A stretch of 64,000 nucleotides of DNA from Bacteroidota bacterium (GCA_020444415.1 JAHLLA010000007.1:1-64000); one strand, 5' to 3'; positions 8,161-16,299 are shown, counted from the first letter of the stretch. Numbers and translations: made by a program. Notes: a model not told the origin generated them from the letters alone.

Positions 8161-9195
8161 ATGGATATTGATCTTTTAAAGCTCATTGATCAGGGTGGTT
8201 GTTCGGCAAAGCTGTCTGCAACCGAACTGAATAAAGCCCTGGCCGATTTACCTAAAATAACCCATAAAAACCTGCTGGTTAATATTGACACCCATGATGA
8301 TGCTGGTGTTTATAAAATAAGGGATGACTATGCGCTGGTTCAAACGACAGATTTCTTTCCGCCGGTCTGTTCCGGTGCGTACGATTATGGTCAGGTAGCA
8401 GCCGCCAACGCCCTCAGCGATGTGTATGCCATGGGAGGTCAGGTGCTGACCGCTCTGAATATTCTCATGTTTCCCCCAGATCTACCCATGTCTATACTTA
8501 AAGACATCATCAGGGGTGGACAGGAAAAGGTAGTTGAAGCCGGCGGTTTGATTGTGGGCGGGCATACCATAACCAACGACATTCCTGTGTATGGCATGGC
8601 TGTGACAGGATGGGTGCATCCTGACAAGATCATTACCAATGACCAGGCCCGACCCGGAGATATACTTATTCTTACAAAACCATTGGGAACCGGCGTGATC
8701 ATCTCTGCTAAAAAGAACAATTCGGTAGATGAAGATACCTACAGAGCAGCCATTGATTATATGAAACAGCTCAATATGCAAGCCGCAGCCATTATGGCAA
8801 AATATGAGATTAGATCGGCAACGGACATTACAGGTTTCGGATTATTGGGGCATGCATTGAAAATGGCTCTGGGAAGTAAGGTCTCCATTAAAATTAACGC
8901 TACGGATGTACCTTCAATTCAAAATGTGATGGAATTGATAGAAACCGGGTTTATCCCGGGAGCAGGGTTCAGAAACCTTGAATTTGTGGAAGATCAATGC
9001 GATTTCAGTAATCAGGTGCCATATAATACCAAAATGCTGCTTGCTGATGCGCAAACTTCCGGTGGTATTTTAATGGCCGTAGCCCGTGAAAAAGCTGCAT
9101 CAATCCTTGACGAACTTAAAGATGTGGGATATGCATCAACGGCTGTTGTAGGTGAAGTTATGCAGCAAGAAAAGAAACCGGTCATCATCGTTTAG
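8161..9195 (+). CDS. selD: Selenophosphate synthase SelD
   Basis: 344 residues, the normal SelD length. It makes selenophosphate from selenide and ATP, the selenium donor for SelA. The N-terminal glycine-rich loop GGCSAKLS has Cys14 at the catalytic position (Sec or Cys in the family) and Lys17 three residues later, so this copy is a cysteine form. The AIRS-type ATP-binding and C-terminal domains follow (TTDFFPPVC, DITGFGLLGHA and DAQTSGGIL are all typical). It is the last gene of the sel operon. A hairpin at 9231-9257 separates it from the convergent selenoprotein gene. Confidence 0.97.
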   Translation: MDIDLLKLIDQGGCSAKLSATELNKALADLPKITHKNLLVNIDTHDDAGVYKIRDDYALVQTTDFFPPVCSGAYDYGQVAAANALSDVYAMGGQVLTALNILMFPPDLPMSILKDIIRGGQEKVVEAGGLIVGGHTITNDIPVYGMAVTGWVHPDKIITNDQARPGDILILTKPLGTGVIISAKKNNSVDEDTYRAAIDYMKQLNMQAAAIMAKYEIRSATDITGFGLLGHALKMALGSKVSIKINATDVPSIQNVMELIETGFIPGAGFRNLEFVEDQCDFSNQVPYNTKMLLADAQTSGGILMAVAREKAASILDELKDVGYASTAVVGEVMQQEKKPVIIV

Positions 9196-9230
9196 CAGAA
9201 CTGCTGATAGAAATCCCCATTCATAAAAAA

Positions 9231-9257
9231 CCCCTCAACAATTAATTTGCTGAGGGG
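9231..9257 (-). terminator. Terminator of the selenoprotein gene
   Basis: CCCCTCA/TGAGGGG forms a 7-bp GC-rich stem, extended by three more pairs after one mismatch. On the minus strand it is followed by six T (9225-9230), so it ends the selenoprotein transcript. On the plus strand no T run follows, so termination of the sel operon here is less certain. Confidence 0.75.
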
Positions 9258-9277
9258 CATGAACTTACTAAAGACTT

Positions 9278-10522
9278 TTATTTAATGATCAGTCGTTTTG
9301 AAATAATATTTTCTTCGGTTTCAATTTTGATGGAATACACACCTGCTGGATAAGATGTCGTATTAAACTGATAATCTTTACCGCTTAATTGTACTTTTTC
9401 AATCAATTGCCCGGTATAACTATAAATGCTTATAATAATCATATCAGTTTTTGATGCAATGTGAACCACATCACTGGCAGGATTCGGATATACCTTTACT
9501 GCTGACTCTTTCACTTCATCAATACCAGTACAGGCATCCACCATAAGTGTTTCTTCAGCCGTATTATAGCAGCCATCATCAGATGTGTAAGCATACGTGA
9601 TAAGATGCGCACCGATACCGGCAGCTTCGGGATCAAACATGCCATCCGTTACACCAGGTCCACTGTATTCACCACCTTCAGGTAGTCCTCCCGTGAGTTC
9701 ATATGGTGCCCAAAAAACACAGGCAACATCAAGGGGCTGCATCGTTACATCAGGCACTTCGTAGATGCTCATATAATCTTCAACCATAAATGTAGCGCCA
9801 TCATCACCATTCACAGTCAGCGTTACATCCCAGCTACCAACCGTATTGTAGGTAACAGTAGGGTTTTGCTCTGTGGAAGTTTCCGGATCGCCACCTTCAA
9901 ATGTCCATTCCCATGATGTTACATCACCTGTTGACATATCAGAGAATTGTACGGTACCTGAACCACAGAGTTCAGTTACATCGGAAGAAAAGTTGGCAGT
10001 TAAGCCACCACACGCTGTCTGCTCTAATCCTTGACCTTCAAAGGCATTAATAAATGTTTGGGTATTTGGGACTGGCCAAATATCATTAAGGACAATGTCG
10101 TGATTTGGTGCAATTAAAATGTAAGTGGGGTATGCGGTTATTCCATAAGTGTTATTAATCGCGGCACCACCTCCTTCTATAGCACTGATGGTTGGAAATT
10201 CAATGCCATGGTTCTCATTGTACTGAATACAAGTAGCATTATTATCTTGAGTTGAAATGCTAATAACAAAAAGGTCTGCTTCATTACAGCCAAATAAATT
10301 GTAAGCCTCGTTTAAATAAGGAACGGTGCTTGTGCATGATGGTCATGTGGTGTAAAAGAAGTCAATACAAACGTACTGGCCTCCATCCAAAATTTCGAAA
10401 AGGTTATACTCAATCCCATCGATACCGGTAGCAGTGAAATCAACAGCCACTGTAAGTGGAGTTTGAGCAATACTGAATGTTGTAGCTAACAACAATCCAA
10501 TGAAAAGTGTAAATTTCTTCAT
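9278..10522 (-). CDS. Predicted secreted selenoprotein: thioredoxin-like (UxxC) + PKD + T9SS sorting domain
   Basis: Read from the ATG at 10522, the frame runs 59 codons to a TGA (10343-10345) and then continues, without any other stop, to the TAA at 9278: 414 residues with Sec60. Residues 1-19 are a signal peptide. Residues 22-165 are a TlpA/peroxiredoxin-like thioredoxin fold whose active site reads FYTTUPSCTS, so Sec replaces the first cysteine of CxxC and Cys63 is the partner. Pro132 in ITAYPTY is the cis-proline. A PKD domain covers about 175-255 and a T9SS type A sorting domain (VKVYPNPASD) about 340-414. It is convergent with the sel operon and has its own consensus promoter. A plain ORF caller would report only the last 219 residues. 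Its substrate is unknown; an extracellular thiol/selenol oxidoreductase or peroxidase role is inferred. Confidence 0.88.
10303..10331 (-). promoter_or_regulatory. Candidate bacterial SECIS hairpin
   Basis: Starting 11 nt after the UGA, the mRNA can fold AAGC/GCUU, one C-G pair between two single-base bulges, and CGUU/AACG around the 9-nt loop CCUUAUUUA. Loop distance (about 22-30 nt after UGA) fits known bacterial SECIS geometry. The loop lacks the guanine usually seen at its start, so this may not be the exact element recognised by SelB. Confidence 0.45.
10343..10345 (-). other. In-frame UGA predicted to encode selenocysteine (residue 60)
   Basis: The codon sequence around it is TAC ACC ACA TGA CCA TCA TGC. 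The TGA occupies the position of the first redox cysteine of a thioredoxin CxxC, and coding continues in the same frame with normal protein sequence for 354 more residues. Complete Sec machinery lies directly downstream on the other strand. Confidence 0.88.
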
Positions 10523-10565
10523 ATTGCTTTTATTAATGAATAAAAATTTGATGCTGGGAACAGTA

Positions 10566-10595
10566 CAAATGTAAAATAAAAATTTTTGAATTCAA
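10566..10595 (-). promoter_or_regulatory. Consensus Bacteroidota promoter of the selenoprotein gene
   Basis: On the minus strand: TTG (10593-10595), a spacer of exactly 19 bp, then TACATTTG (10566-10573), a full match to the TTG-19-TAnnTTTG pattern. The predicted start site is near 10559, giving a leader of about 37 nt. An intact promoter argues against a dead gene. Confidence 0.75.
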
Positions 10596-10710
10596 ATATG
10601 AACATATGTAAAGTTATTATTAATATAAATTCTAAATCTATTATGCAAGTGCATTATATGCTGTTAATATGCGCTGATATTTTGTATTTTTCCATTTTTA
10701 AAATCATTTG

Positions 10711-11793
10711 ATGTCTGTACCTCTTGATTTCATATTCTCGCAGTTCCACCCGAACTTGAAACTTATATCAATTGAAGCATTTGGAAATGGGCATATTCAT
10801 GTTACTTATAAATTATCTACCCAAAATGAAGCATCTTTTATTCTGCAAAAAATAAACCGGGTGGTTTTTTCAAATATTCCTGTATTGCAGAGCAATATTG
10901 AAAAAGTGATCGATCATATGAATGGCCAGCATCCCAATGTTATTAACATGCCGAAGATTTTTAAAACCAAAGCAGGAAAATCATATTTCTTGGATAATGA
11001 TGGTGATTATTGGCGGTTATTTAGTTTTATTCCCGGAAGTATAACATATGACAGGGTTTTGGATGCTGGTTTGGCATATGAGGCAGGGAAAGCTTATGGT
11101 ACATTTCAAGAAATGTTCAGGGATTTTTCGCCGACATTATTACATGAAACCCTTCCTAATTTCCATCATATTGATAACCGACTTCAACTATTCGAAATAA
11201 GTGTTTTAAACAATCCGATGAACAGGGTAGAGGAAGTGAAAAATGAAATTGAATTCGTGAGGTCAAGAGTGAGGAGGATGCAACGAATAATGTTAAAAGG
11301 ACAAGCAGGTCTAATTCCACTTCGTATCACGCATAACGACACAAAAATTAATAATGTATTGTTTGATAAAGACGACAAGGCCATATGTGTGATTGACCTG
11401 GATACGGTGATGCCTGGTTACATCCATTACGACTTTGGTGATGCCATCCGCACTGGAGCAGCTTCTGCCGATGAAGACGAAATCGATTTAAGTAAAATGT
11501 GCATCGACCTGAAATTATTTGAAGCTTATTCCCGGGGATTCCTGGAACAGACCATTGACTTTGTCAGTCAGGAAGAAATGGATGAATTATATTTTGCACC
11601 TCAATTACTTACTTTTATTATCGCATTGCGCTTTCTAACGGATTATTTAAATGGTGATGCATATTTCAAAGTGGATCATGAGAATCATAATTTGCAGCGC
11701 TGGTATGCTCAAAAGCAATTGCTGTTAAGCATGGTAGCACATGAAGTAGAAATGCAGCAAATTATTCAACAAATTGATAAACAATTAAAATAA
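10711..11793 (+). CDS. Aminoglycoside phosphotransferase-fold sugar kinase, N-acetylhexosamine 1-kinase (NahK)-like
   Basis: 360 residues from the ATG at 10711 (a TTG directly before it is less likely). The kinase-like fold is shown by the catalytic loop ITHNDTKINNVLFD (His208, Asp210, Asn215) and the metal-binding VIDLDTV (Asp229, Asp231) followed by HYDFGDAIR. This pattern and length match the NahK/LnpB group, which phosphorylates GlcNAc or GalNAc at C1, though other sugar or choline kinases share the fold. The gene ends four bases before a GH109-type alpha-N-acetylgalactosaminidase on the same strand, so phosphorylation of released GalNAc is a sensible inference. No signal peptide, hence cytoplasmic. 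Confidence 0.75.
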   Translation: MSVPLDFIFSQFHPNLKLISIEAFGNGHIHVTYKLSTQNEASFILQKINRVVFSNIPVLQSNIEKVIDHMNGQHPNVINMPKIFKTKAGKSYFLDNDGDYWRLFSFIPGSITYDRVLDAGLAYEAGKAYGTFQEMFRDFSPTLLHETLPNFHHIDNRLQLFEISVLNNPMNRVEEVKNEIEFVRSRVRRMQRIMLKGQAGLIPLRITHNDTKINNVLFDKDDKAICVIDLDTVMPGYIHYDFGDAIRTGAASADEDEIDLSKMCIDLKLFEAYSRGFLEQTIDFVSQEEMDELYFAPQLLTFIIALRFLTDYLNGDAYFKVDHENHNLQRWYAQKQLLLSMVAHEVEMQQIIQQIDKQLK

Positions 11794-11797
11794 TATC

Positions 11798-13273
11798 ATG
11801 AGCGACAGACGAGAATTTCTAAAAACTTCCTTACTCGGAGCCGGAGTTTTATCAACCGGGTTTTTAGGTGCCGCTTTTACGACGAACACAAAAGAATTTG
11901 CTCCTTTGCCAGGCGATTACAAACCCGCCACAGACCAACAATTTAATATGTGTGGTTATGCGGCTCCGAAGCTGGAAAAAGTCAGGATAGGATTTGTGGG
12001 AATAGGGGACAGGGGTGCCAGTGCTGTGGAGCGTATGTCGTTTATTGAAGGTGTGGAAATAAAAGCCTTGTGCGATATCCGGCAGGCAGCCGTAGATGGT
12101 GCTCAAAAAATACTATCAGAAGCGGGTTTGCCCAAAGCCAAAGAATTTGTAGGAGATGAACAGGAATTCAGAAAATTATGTGACCATAAAAAAATTGATC
12201 TCGTATATGTGGCTACACCCTGGGAGTTTCATGTGCCAGTGGCACTGGCTGCCATGGAAAACGACAAACATGCGGCCGTTGAGGTCTCTGTCGCTAAAAC
12301 CCTGGACGAATGCTGGCAGATTGTCGAAACATCGGAACGAGCACGAAAACACTGCGTAATACTCGAAAATTGCTGTTACGACTTTTTTGAGTTGTTAACC
12401 CTGAATATGGTTAGGAAAGGTGTTTTTGGTGAATTAATTCATGGCGAAGGTGCCTATATCCATGACCTCGATTATTGGATGTTTAATAAACCCGATGATC
12501 AGAAAATGGTGGATGGTGCCTATACAAAAATGTGGCGGATATTTGAAAATGAACGAAAAGCCAATGTATATCCAACCCATGGATTAGGGCCTATATGCCA
12601 GGCGATGAATATCAACCGGGGTGACAAGTTGGACTACCTCGTGGCCATGATGTCGGAAGATTTTACGCTGAAGAACAGAATTGCAGAAAAAGCAAAAGAG
12701 GATCCCATCTTTGAGCAATTCGTTGGAATGGATATGAGAGGTAATATGGATATCCAATTGATAAGAACTAACAAGGGAAAGACCATTATGATCCAGCATG
12801 ACATCAGTTCCCCGCGACCTTATTCGCGAATTCATTTACTAAGTGGAACCCAATGTTTTGCCCAGAAATGGCCAAAACAACATATCGCATTCGGTCATAA
12901 AATTGTTGATGAAGAGCAAATGGCAGAAATAGAGGAAAAATATACACCCGAATTGGTAAAAAAAGTAGGTGCCATTGCCAAGGAAGTAGGCGGACACGGC
13001 GGTATGGATTTTATTATGGACTGGCGACTAATCGATTGCTTGCGAAATGGATTGCCCATGGATATGGACGTATATGATGCTGCCGCCTGGAGTTGCATCA
13101 CACCTTTAAGCGAATGGAGCATTGCCAATAAATCCAATCCTATCGATATTCCTGATTTTACAAGAGGTGCATGGAAAACCAATCAACCAGTTGATACAAG
13201 GGTTATGACTGGAGGAACAACTGGTGTAAGAAGTTTAAACAACCGGAAATCATCCGGACAATTAGGAGAATAG
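11798..13273 (+). CDS. GH109-type NAD-dependent alpha-N-acetylgalactosaminidase (Gfo/Idh/MocA fold), Tat-exported
   Basis: 491 residues. The N-terminus MSDRREFLKTSLLGAG is a Tat signal (RREFLK). A Rossmann domain follows with GFVGIGDRG (65-73). Segments characteristic of the GH109 family are ATPWEFHVPVALAAM, ENCCYDFFELLTLNM, GVFGELIHGEGAYIHDL and YPTHGLGPICQ. GH109 enzymes remove alpha-linked terminal GalNAc (for example blood group A or mucin-type glycans) by a redox mechanism with bound NAD. Members of the wider Gfo/Idh/MocA family have other activities, but the CCYDFFEL and THGLGP motifs favour GH109. It forms a two-gene unit with the upstream NahK-like kinase. Confidence 0.85.
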   Translation: MSDRREFLKTSLLGAGVLSTGFLGAAFTTNTKEFAPLPGDYKPATDQQFNMCGYAAPKLEKVRIGFVGIGDRGASAVERMSFIEGVEIKALCDIRQAAVDGAQKILSEAGLPKAKEFVGDEQEFRKLCDHKKIDLVYVATPWEFHVPVALAAMENDKHAAVEVSVAKTLDECWQIVETSERARKHCVILENCCYDFFELLTLNMVRKGVFGELIHGEGAYIHDLDYWMFNKPDDQKMVDGAYTKMWRIFENERKANVYPTHGLGPICQAMNINRGDKLDYLVAMMSEDFTLKNRIAEKAKEDPIFEQFVGMDMRGNMDIQLIRTNKGKTIMIQHDISSPRPYSRIHLLSGTQCFAQKWPKQHIAFGHKIVDEEQMAEIEEKYTPELVKKVGAIAKEVGGHGGMDFIMDWRLIDCLRNGLPMDMDVYDAAAWSCITPLSEWSIANKSNPIDIPDFTRGAWKTNQPVDTRVMTGGTTGVRSLNNRKSSGQLGE

Positions 13274-13279
13274 CAAACT

Positions 13280-13567
13280 TTATTTTCTCCTACCGCAACT
13301 CGATTTCGATCCGCCACCGTAGAAAATGGCAATTCCGAGAATAAACCCGAGATTGTATAGTTTACCCGAATTATTGAGTTCATAAATCGTAACATCATCA
13401 TTAAACAGGCTGATGATAAATGTGAAGAAAGAAATGAACCCATGCCACAGACCCATCCAGAATCCGGCAACTTCAGTAGTAAACTTTTCATTTCCGGGAG
13501 CGCAGGAACTCAAAAATAATACGATGATCAACATCAAAAATACATTGATATAAGCTTTCATATTCAT
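13280..13567 (-). CDS. Small predicted lipoprotein
   Basis: About 95 residues. The start is taken at the tandem ATGs (13567 or 13561); a TTG 24 bases further upstream is unlikely because a TATTTTTG -7-like element (13589-13596) overlaps it. A lipoprotein signal peptide ends in LSSC. The body contains GFWMGLWHGFISFFTFIISLF, one hydrophobic helix, and a C-terminal glycine/serine-rich tail FYGGGSKSSCGRRK. Similar short lipoproteins are common and uncharacterised in Bacteroidota. The function is unknown. It converges on the GH109 gene with only six bases between stops. Confidence 0.7.
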   Translation of the reverse strand: MNMKAYINVFLMLIIVLFLSSCAPGNEKFTTEVAGFWMGLWHGFISFFTFIISLFNDDVTIYELNNSGKLYNLGFILGIAIFYGGGSKSSCGRRK

Positions 13568-13618
13568 GGTATTGGAATTGATTAATGTCAAAAATAGATA
13601 AATAATTTGACAAAAAAA

Positions 13619-13638
13619 AGAGCCCCAATTGGGGCTCT
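13619..13638 (-). terminator. Rho-independent terminator of the HYR-repeat protein gene
   Basis: A 20-base palindrome AGAGCCCC-AATT-GGGGCTCT. On the minus strand it is followed by a run of eight T (13612-13619), the classic form of an intrinsic terminator, 37 bases after the stop at 13675. Confidence 0.88.
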
Positions 13639-13674
13639 CACTTTTACGGTGCTTGTTTTATTTATATCATATTC

Positions 13675-16020
13675 CTATTTCATCATCACCAATCTTCCCA
13701 TTTTAACCGTTTTTCCGGCACGCAACACATAAATGAATGTTCCTTGATTTACATGAGCAATGCCATCAAAATTGAAAGAATAAGATTGATTGGCCTGAAC
13801 ATCACCATTGTATAATGATGCTACTTTGGCTCCGGTCATGTTATACACTTCAAGGGTCACATCCGTGTCTTCCTCCATCGTAAATTCAATAGTTACAGCA
13901 TTCATGAAAGGATTCGGATAAGCAGAGATGCTTACATTTTCTTGCGTATTTATAATACCGGTCAGTTCATCTGCAGACCTGTCGCCTTCATCATCACAAT
14001 GCCCAGGGCCTATATCTCCGTTGTTATAATCGTCAAGAATTCCTGCTGGATCAGTCCAAACTTTTTTAGCCTCTTTTTTAAGTTTTTTAATCTCATCAGG
14101 TGTATTAGATGGGTTGTTAAATAGTGCTTCAGCTATATCAAACTCTGCTTGAGCAGCTGAGGGGTCCGCGCCATTTAAGAAGTTTAAATGGGCCGCAATA
14201 AACTGATGCGCTAGTATATAATAAGGATTTCCACCTACAGGTGTCCAAAAAACTTCATAATAGGTTTGTCCACTATAGTAAAAATCTTCATCTTCTTCCT
14301 CTGCATCACCATCCCCATCGATATCACCTAAATTTCCCCAGGCGGGATCGTAAGGAGCTGGTCCTTTATTTGAGTGCGTTTTCCAGTAGCCTTGGGTATA
14401 GGTGCAGCCTTCTTGCTCGCATGCTTCCACATAAATAATCTGATCACACGTAATTGAATTTTCACAATTATCAGTAGCCCTCCATGTTCTGGTAATCGAA
14501 TAGGCATCAGGTGGGTTCCCATTTTGAACCTCACCCAGGTATTCAACCAGCACATCTTCATCACAGTTGTCATTTGCAGTAGCAGTGCCAAGCTCCGGAA
14601 TGTCATCTTCACATGTCAGATATAAATCATCAGGGCAAGTTATTTCAGGAGCTGAATCATCAATAATTGTTATAACTTGTTCATCTGATGTCTCATTTCC
14701 ACATGCATCCGTAGCTGTCCAGGTACGTGTTATTGTGTATTCATTTTCGCAATCTCCTTCCTCTGTCGTTTGCACGAACGATAAATCAAGACCCGGGCAG
14801 TTATCTTCAGCTGATACTTCTGCAGGTGAAGGAATCTCTTCATTACAATTTAAGGTGATATCATCAGGTACTCCTGTTAATGTTGGATTTTCTGTGTCCT
14901 CTTTCCAAGTATATATAACATCAGCAGATACGTCATTGCCACAAGCATCAATTGCCGAATAAGTAATGGTCTGTGATTTTTCACAATCTCCGGTAATTTC
15001 ACCAGGAGTGCAATCAACTTCCAAGTCACCATCGCAATTGTCTGTAGCTGTAACATTTTGGTCACAGGATGGTAGCTCTGCTGGATTGCATCCAAGGTCT
15101 CCTCCTGATGGAACATTCGATAATACCGGGTCAGTTAAATCTATTTTCCAGCTATAGGTTACACCAACTGATACATCATTTCCACACTCATCAATGGCGT
15201 AATAATTAAAAATTTGTGTTTTATTACAGTCATCACCAGTAATTTCACCCGGTGTGCAAACAACTTCTACATCACTATCGCAATTATCTGAAGCTGTTAC
15301 ATTTTGATCACAGGATGGTAGTTCCTCGGGATTGCAACCTATATATCCTCCATCGGGTAAATTGCTTAATTCAGGTTGTACATCATCAAGCTTCCATGTA
15401 AACATCTGGTCACAAGTTGCTTCATTGCCACAACCATCTATAGCATAATATTCATGGGTAATCATCATATATCCGCAACCACCAATATCAATTACTTCTC
15501 CTTGCCTAACTCCTGTTTCAACAATCTCACAATTGTCTAACCAGTCAGGAATTAGTGAAGGTTCATACTCAGATGGTTCTGGATTACATCCCAAGTCTAC
15601 TTCATCAGGGCAATTTGTAATTGTTGGTTTTTCCGTATCAACAACTCGATAAACTGTTGTTGTTTCTGTCCATTCTTTTTGACATTCATCCATCACTGTA
15701 AATGTATATATTCTGCTTTGCGTGCATCCCACAGTATTGCCATCAACACCTTCATCTGAAGTTAGTATTATTGGGTCTGGGATATTACAATCGGCTCCTT
15801 CCCCAGTATAGGTCGTTGTAAGGTTACTGGGCCAGAGTTCATTACAATCAAGCTCGTAATCTACTACGTCCACAATTGTGATCGTACATTCACAATCAGG
15901 AATAGCAGTCCGATTCGCATCCAATTTGGTGGCTTGGTTTTGGGCATTTAGTGCCATAGAAGAAACGAATATGGCCAGCATAACCCCAAAAGTAATTAAA
16001 GGGTAAAGTTTTCTTTTCAT
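13675..16020 (-). CDS. Large secreted protein with HYR/Ig-like repeats and T9SS sorting domain
   Basis: 781 residues with a signal peptide (cleavage near ALNAQN). Residues about 45-530 contain cysteine-bearing Ig-like repeats of the HYR/adhesin kind, each with TDPV/PE ... L-x-C ... DNCD ... TYxAIDxCGN patterns. Two consecutive copies are nearly identical. A C-TYTQGYWKTH segment starts a separate domain at about 535-680, and the end (ISAYPNPFMNAVTIEF ... GRLVMMK) is a T9SS type A sorting domain. The likely role is surface adhesion or matrix structure; no catalytic motif is seen. It has its own terminator and lies downstream of a second T9SS cargo on the same strand. Confidence 0.87.
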   Translation of the reverse strand: MKRKLYPLITFGVMLAIFVSSMALNAQNQATKLDANRTAIPDCECTITIVDVVDYELDCNELWPSNLTTTYTGEGADCNIPDPIILTSDEGVDGNTVGCTQSRIYTFTVMDECQKEWTETTTVYRVVDTEKPTITNCPDEVDLGCNPEPSEYEPSLIPDWLDNCEIVETGVRQGEVIDIGGCGYMMITHEYYAIDGCGNEATCDQMFTWKLDDVQPELSNLPDGGYIGCNPEELPSCDQNVTASDNCDSDVEVVCTPGEITGDDCNKTQIFNYYAIDECGNDVSVGVTYSWKIDLTDPVLSNVPSGGDLGCNPAELPSCDQNVTATDNCDGDLEVDCTPGEITGDCEKSQTITYSAIDACGNDVSADVIYTWKEDTENPTLTGVPDDITLNCNEEIPSPAEVSAEDNCPGLDLSFVQTTEEGDCENEYTITRTWTATDACGNETSDEQVITIIDDSAPEITCPDDLYLTCEDDIPELGTATANDNCDEDVLVEYLGEVQNGNPPDAYSITRTWRATDNCENSITCDQIIYVEACEQEGCTYTQGYWKTHSNKGPAPYDPAWGNLGDIDGDGDAEEEDEDFYYSGQTYYEVFWTPVGGNPYYILAHQFIAAHLNFLNGADPSAAQAEFDIAEALFNNPSNTPDEIKKLKKEAKKVWTDPAGILDDYNNGDIGPGHCDDEGDRSADELTGIINTQENVSISAYPNPFMNAVTIEFTMEEDTDVTLEVYNMTGAKVASLYNGDVQANQSYSFNFDGIAHVNQGTFIYVLRAGKTVKMGRLVMMK
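14898..15382 (-). repeat. Two tandem ~243-bp intragenic repeats
   Basis: Two adjacent units (about 15140-15382 and 14898-15140) encode nearly the same 81-residue block, with LSN-x-PxGGxxGCNPxELPSCDQNV, then CTPGEITGD and IDxCGNDVS. The match is visible at the nucleotide level, so the duplication is recent or maintained by gene conversion. Confidence 0.7.
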
Positions 16021-16156
16021 AGTTTTAGTTTTAAATTATAGATTAATTAATATCATTTTTCGCATTACCAGCGTAATACAAAATTTGCCTTACAAATAAT
16101 GAATCCCTGAAATAAATATGCAATTGAGACAGTTGCTTTATGCTGTCGTCATAATT

Positions 16157-16164
16157 GGGGGGGG
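16157..16164. repeat. Run of eight G in the intergenic region
   Basis: G8 lies in an otherwise AT-rich 279-bp gap, 137 bases upstream of the start of the HYR-repeat surface protein. Homopolymeric G tracts can slip and alter promoter spacing. No promoter boxes could be placed around it, so any role is speculative. Confidence 0.3.
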
Positions 16165-16299
16165 TAAAAATTGCTTGTGTTTAGTGCTTGTAAAAGCCTC
16201 GCTGGAAAGGCTTTAGTTAAATAGTAGTGTAAATATATGTAAGAAACATACTGCTTACAACTACTGATCAATTATTTATGATTTATTTAACAAATTATC

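Noticed and set aside
8200-8215. SelD as a selenoprotein
   Set aside because: The catalytic position in GGCSAK is a plain TGT cysteine codon, so no Sec is needed here.
9278-9937. Stand-alone 219-residue ORF
   Set aside because: It begins in the middle of a PKD domain and has no signal peptide, although it ends in a T9SS sorting domain. The frame extends upstream through a single TGA to a proper signal peptide and promoter, so it is the C-terminal part of the predicted selenoprotein.
9278-10522. Selenoprotein gene as a pseudogene or sequencing error
   Set aside because: No other stop or frameshift exists, the TGA is exactly at a redox-Cys codon, the promoter is consensus and Sec machinery is adjacent. 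It remains formally possible until checked.
13280-13591. Longer start (TTG at 13591) for the small lipoprotein
   Set aside because: It would begin inside the TATTTTTG element and place residues before the lipoprotein signal; the ATGs at 13567/13561 fit better.
16193-16214. 7-bp hairpin as terminator of the 922-residue protein gene
   Set aside because: No T run follows on the minus strand and the stem is short; at most a weak structure.
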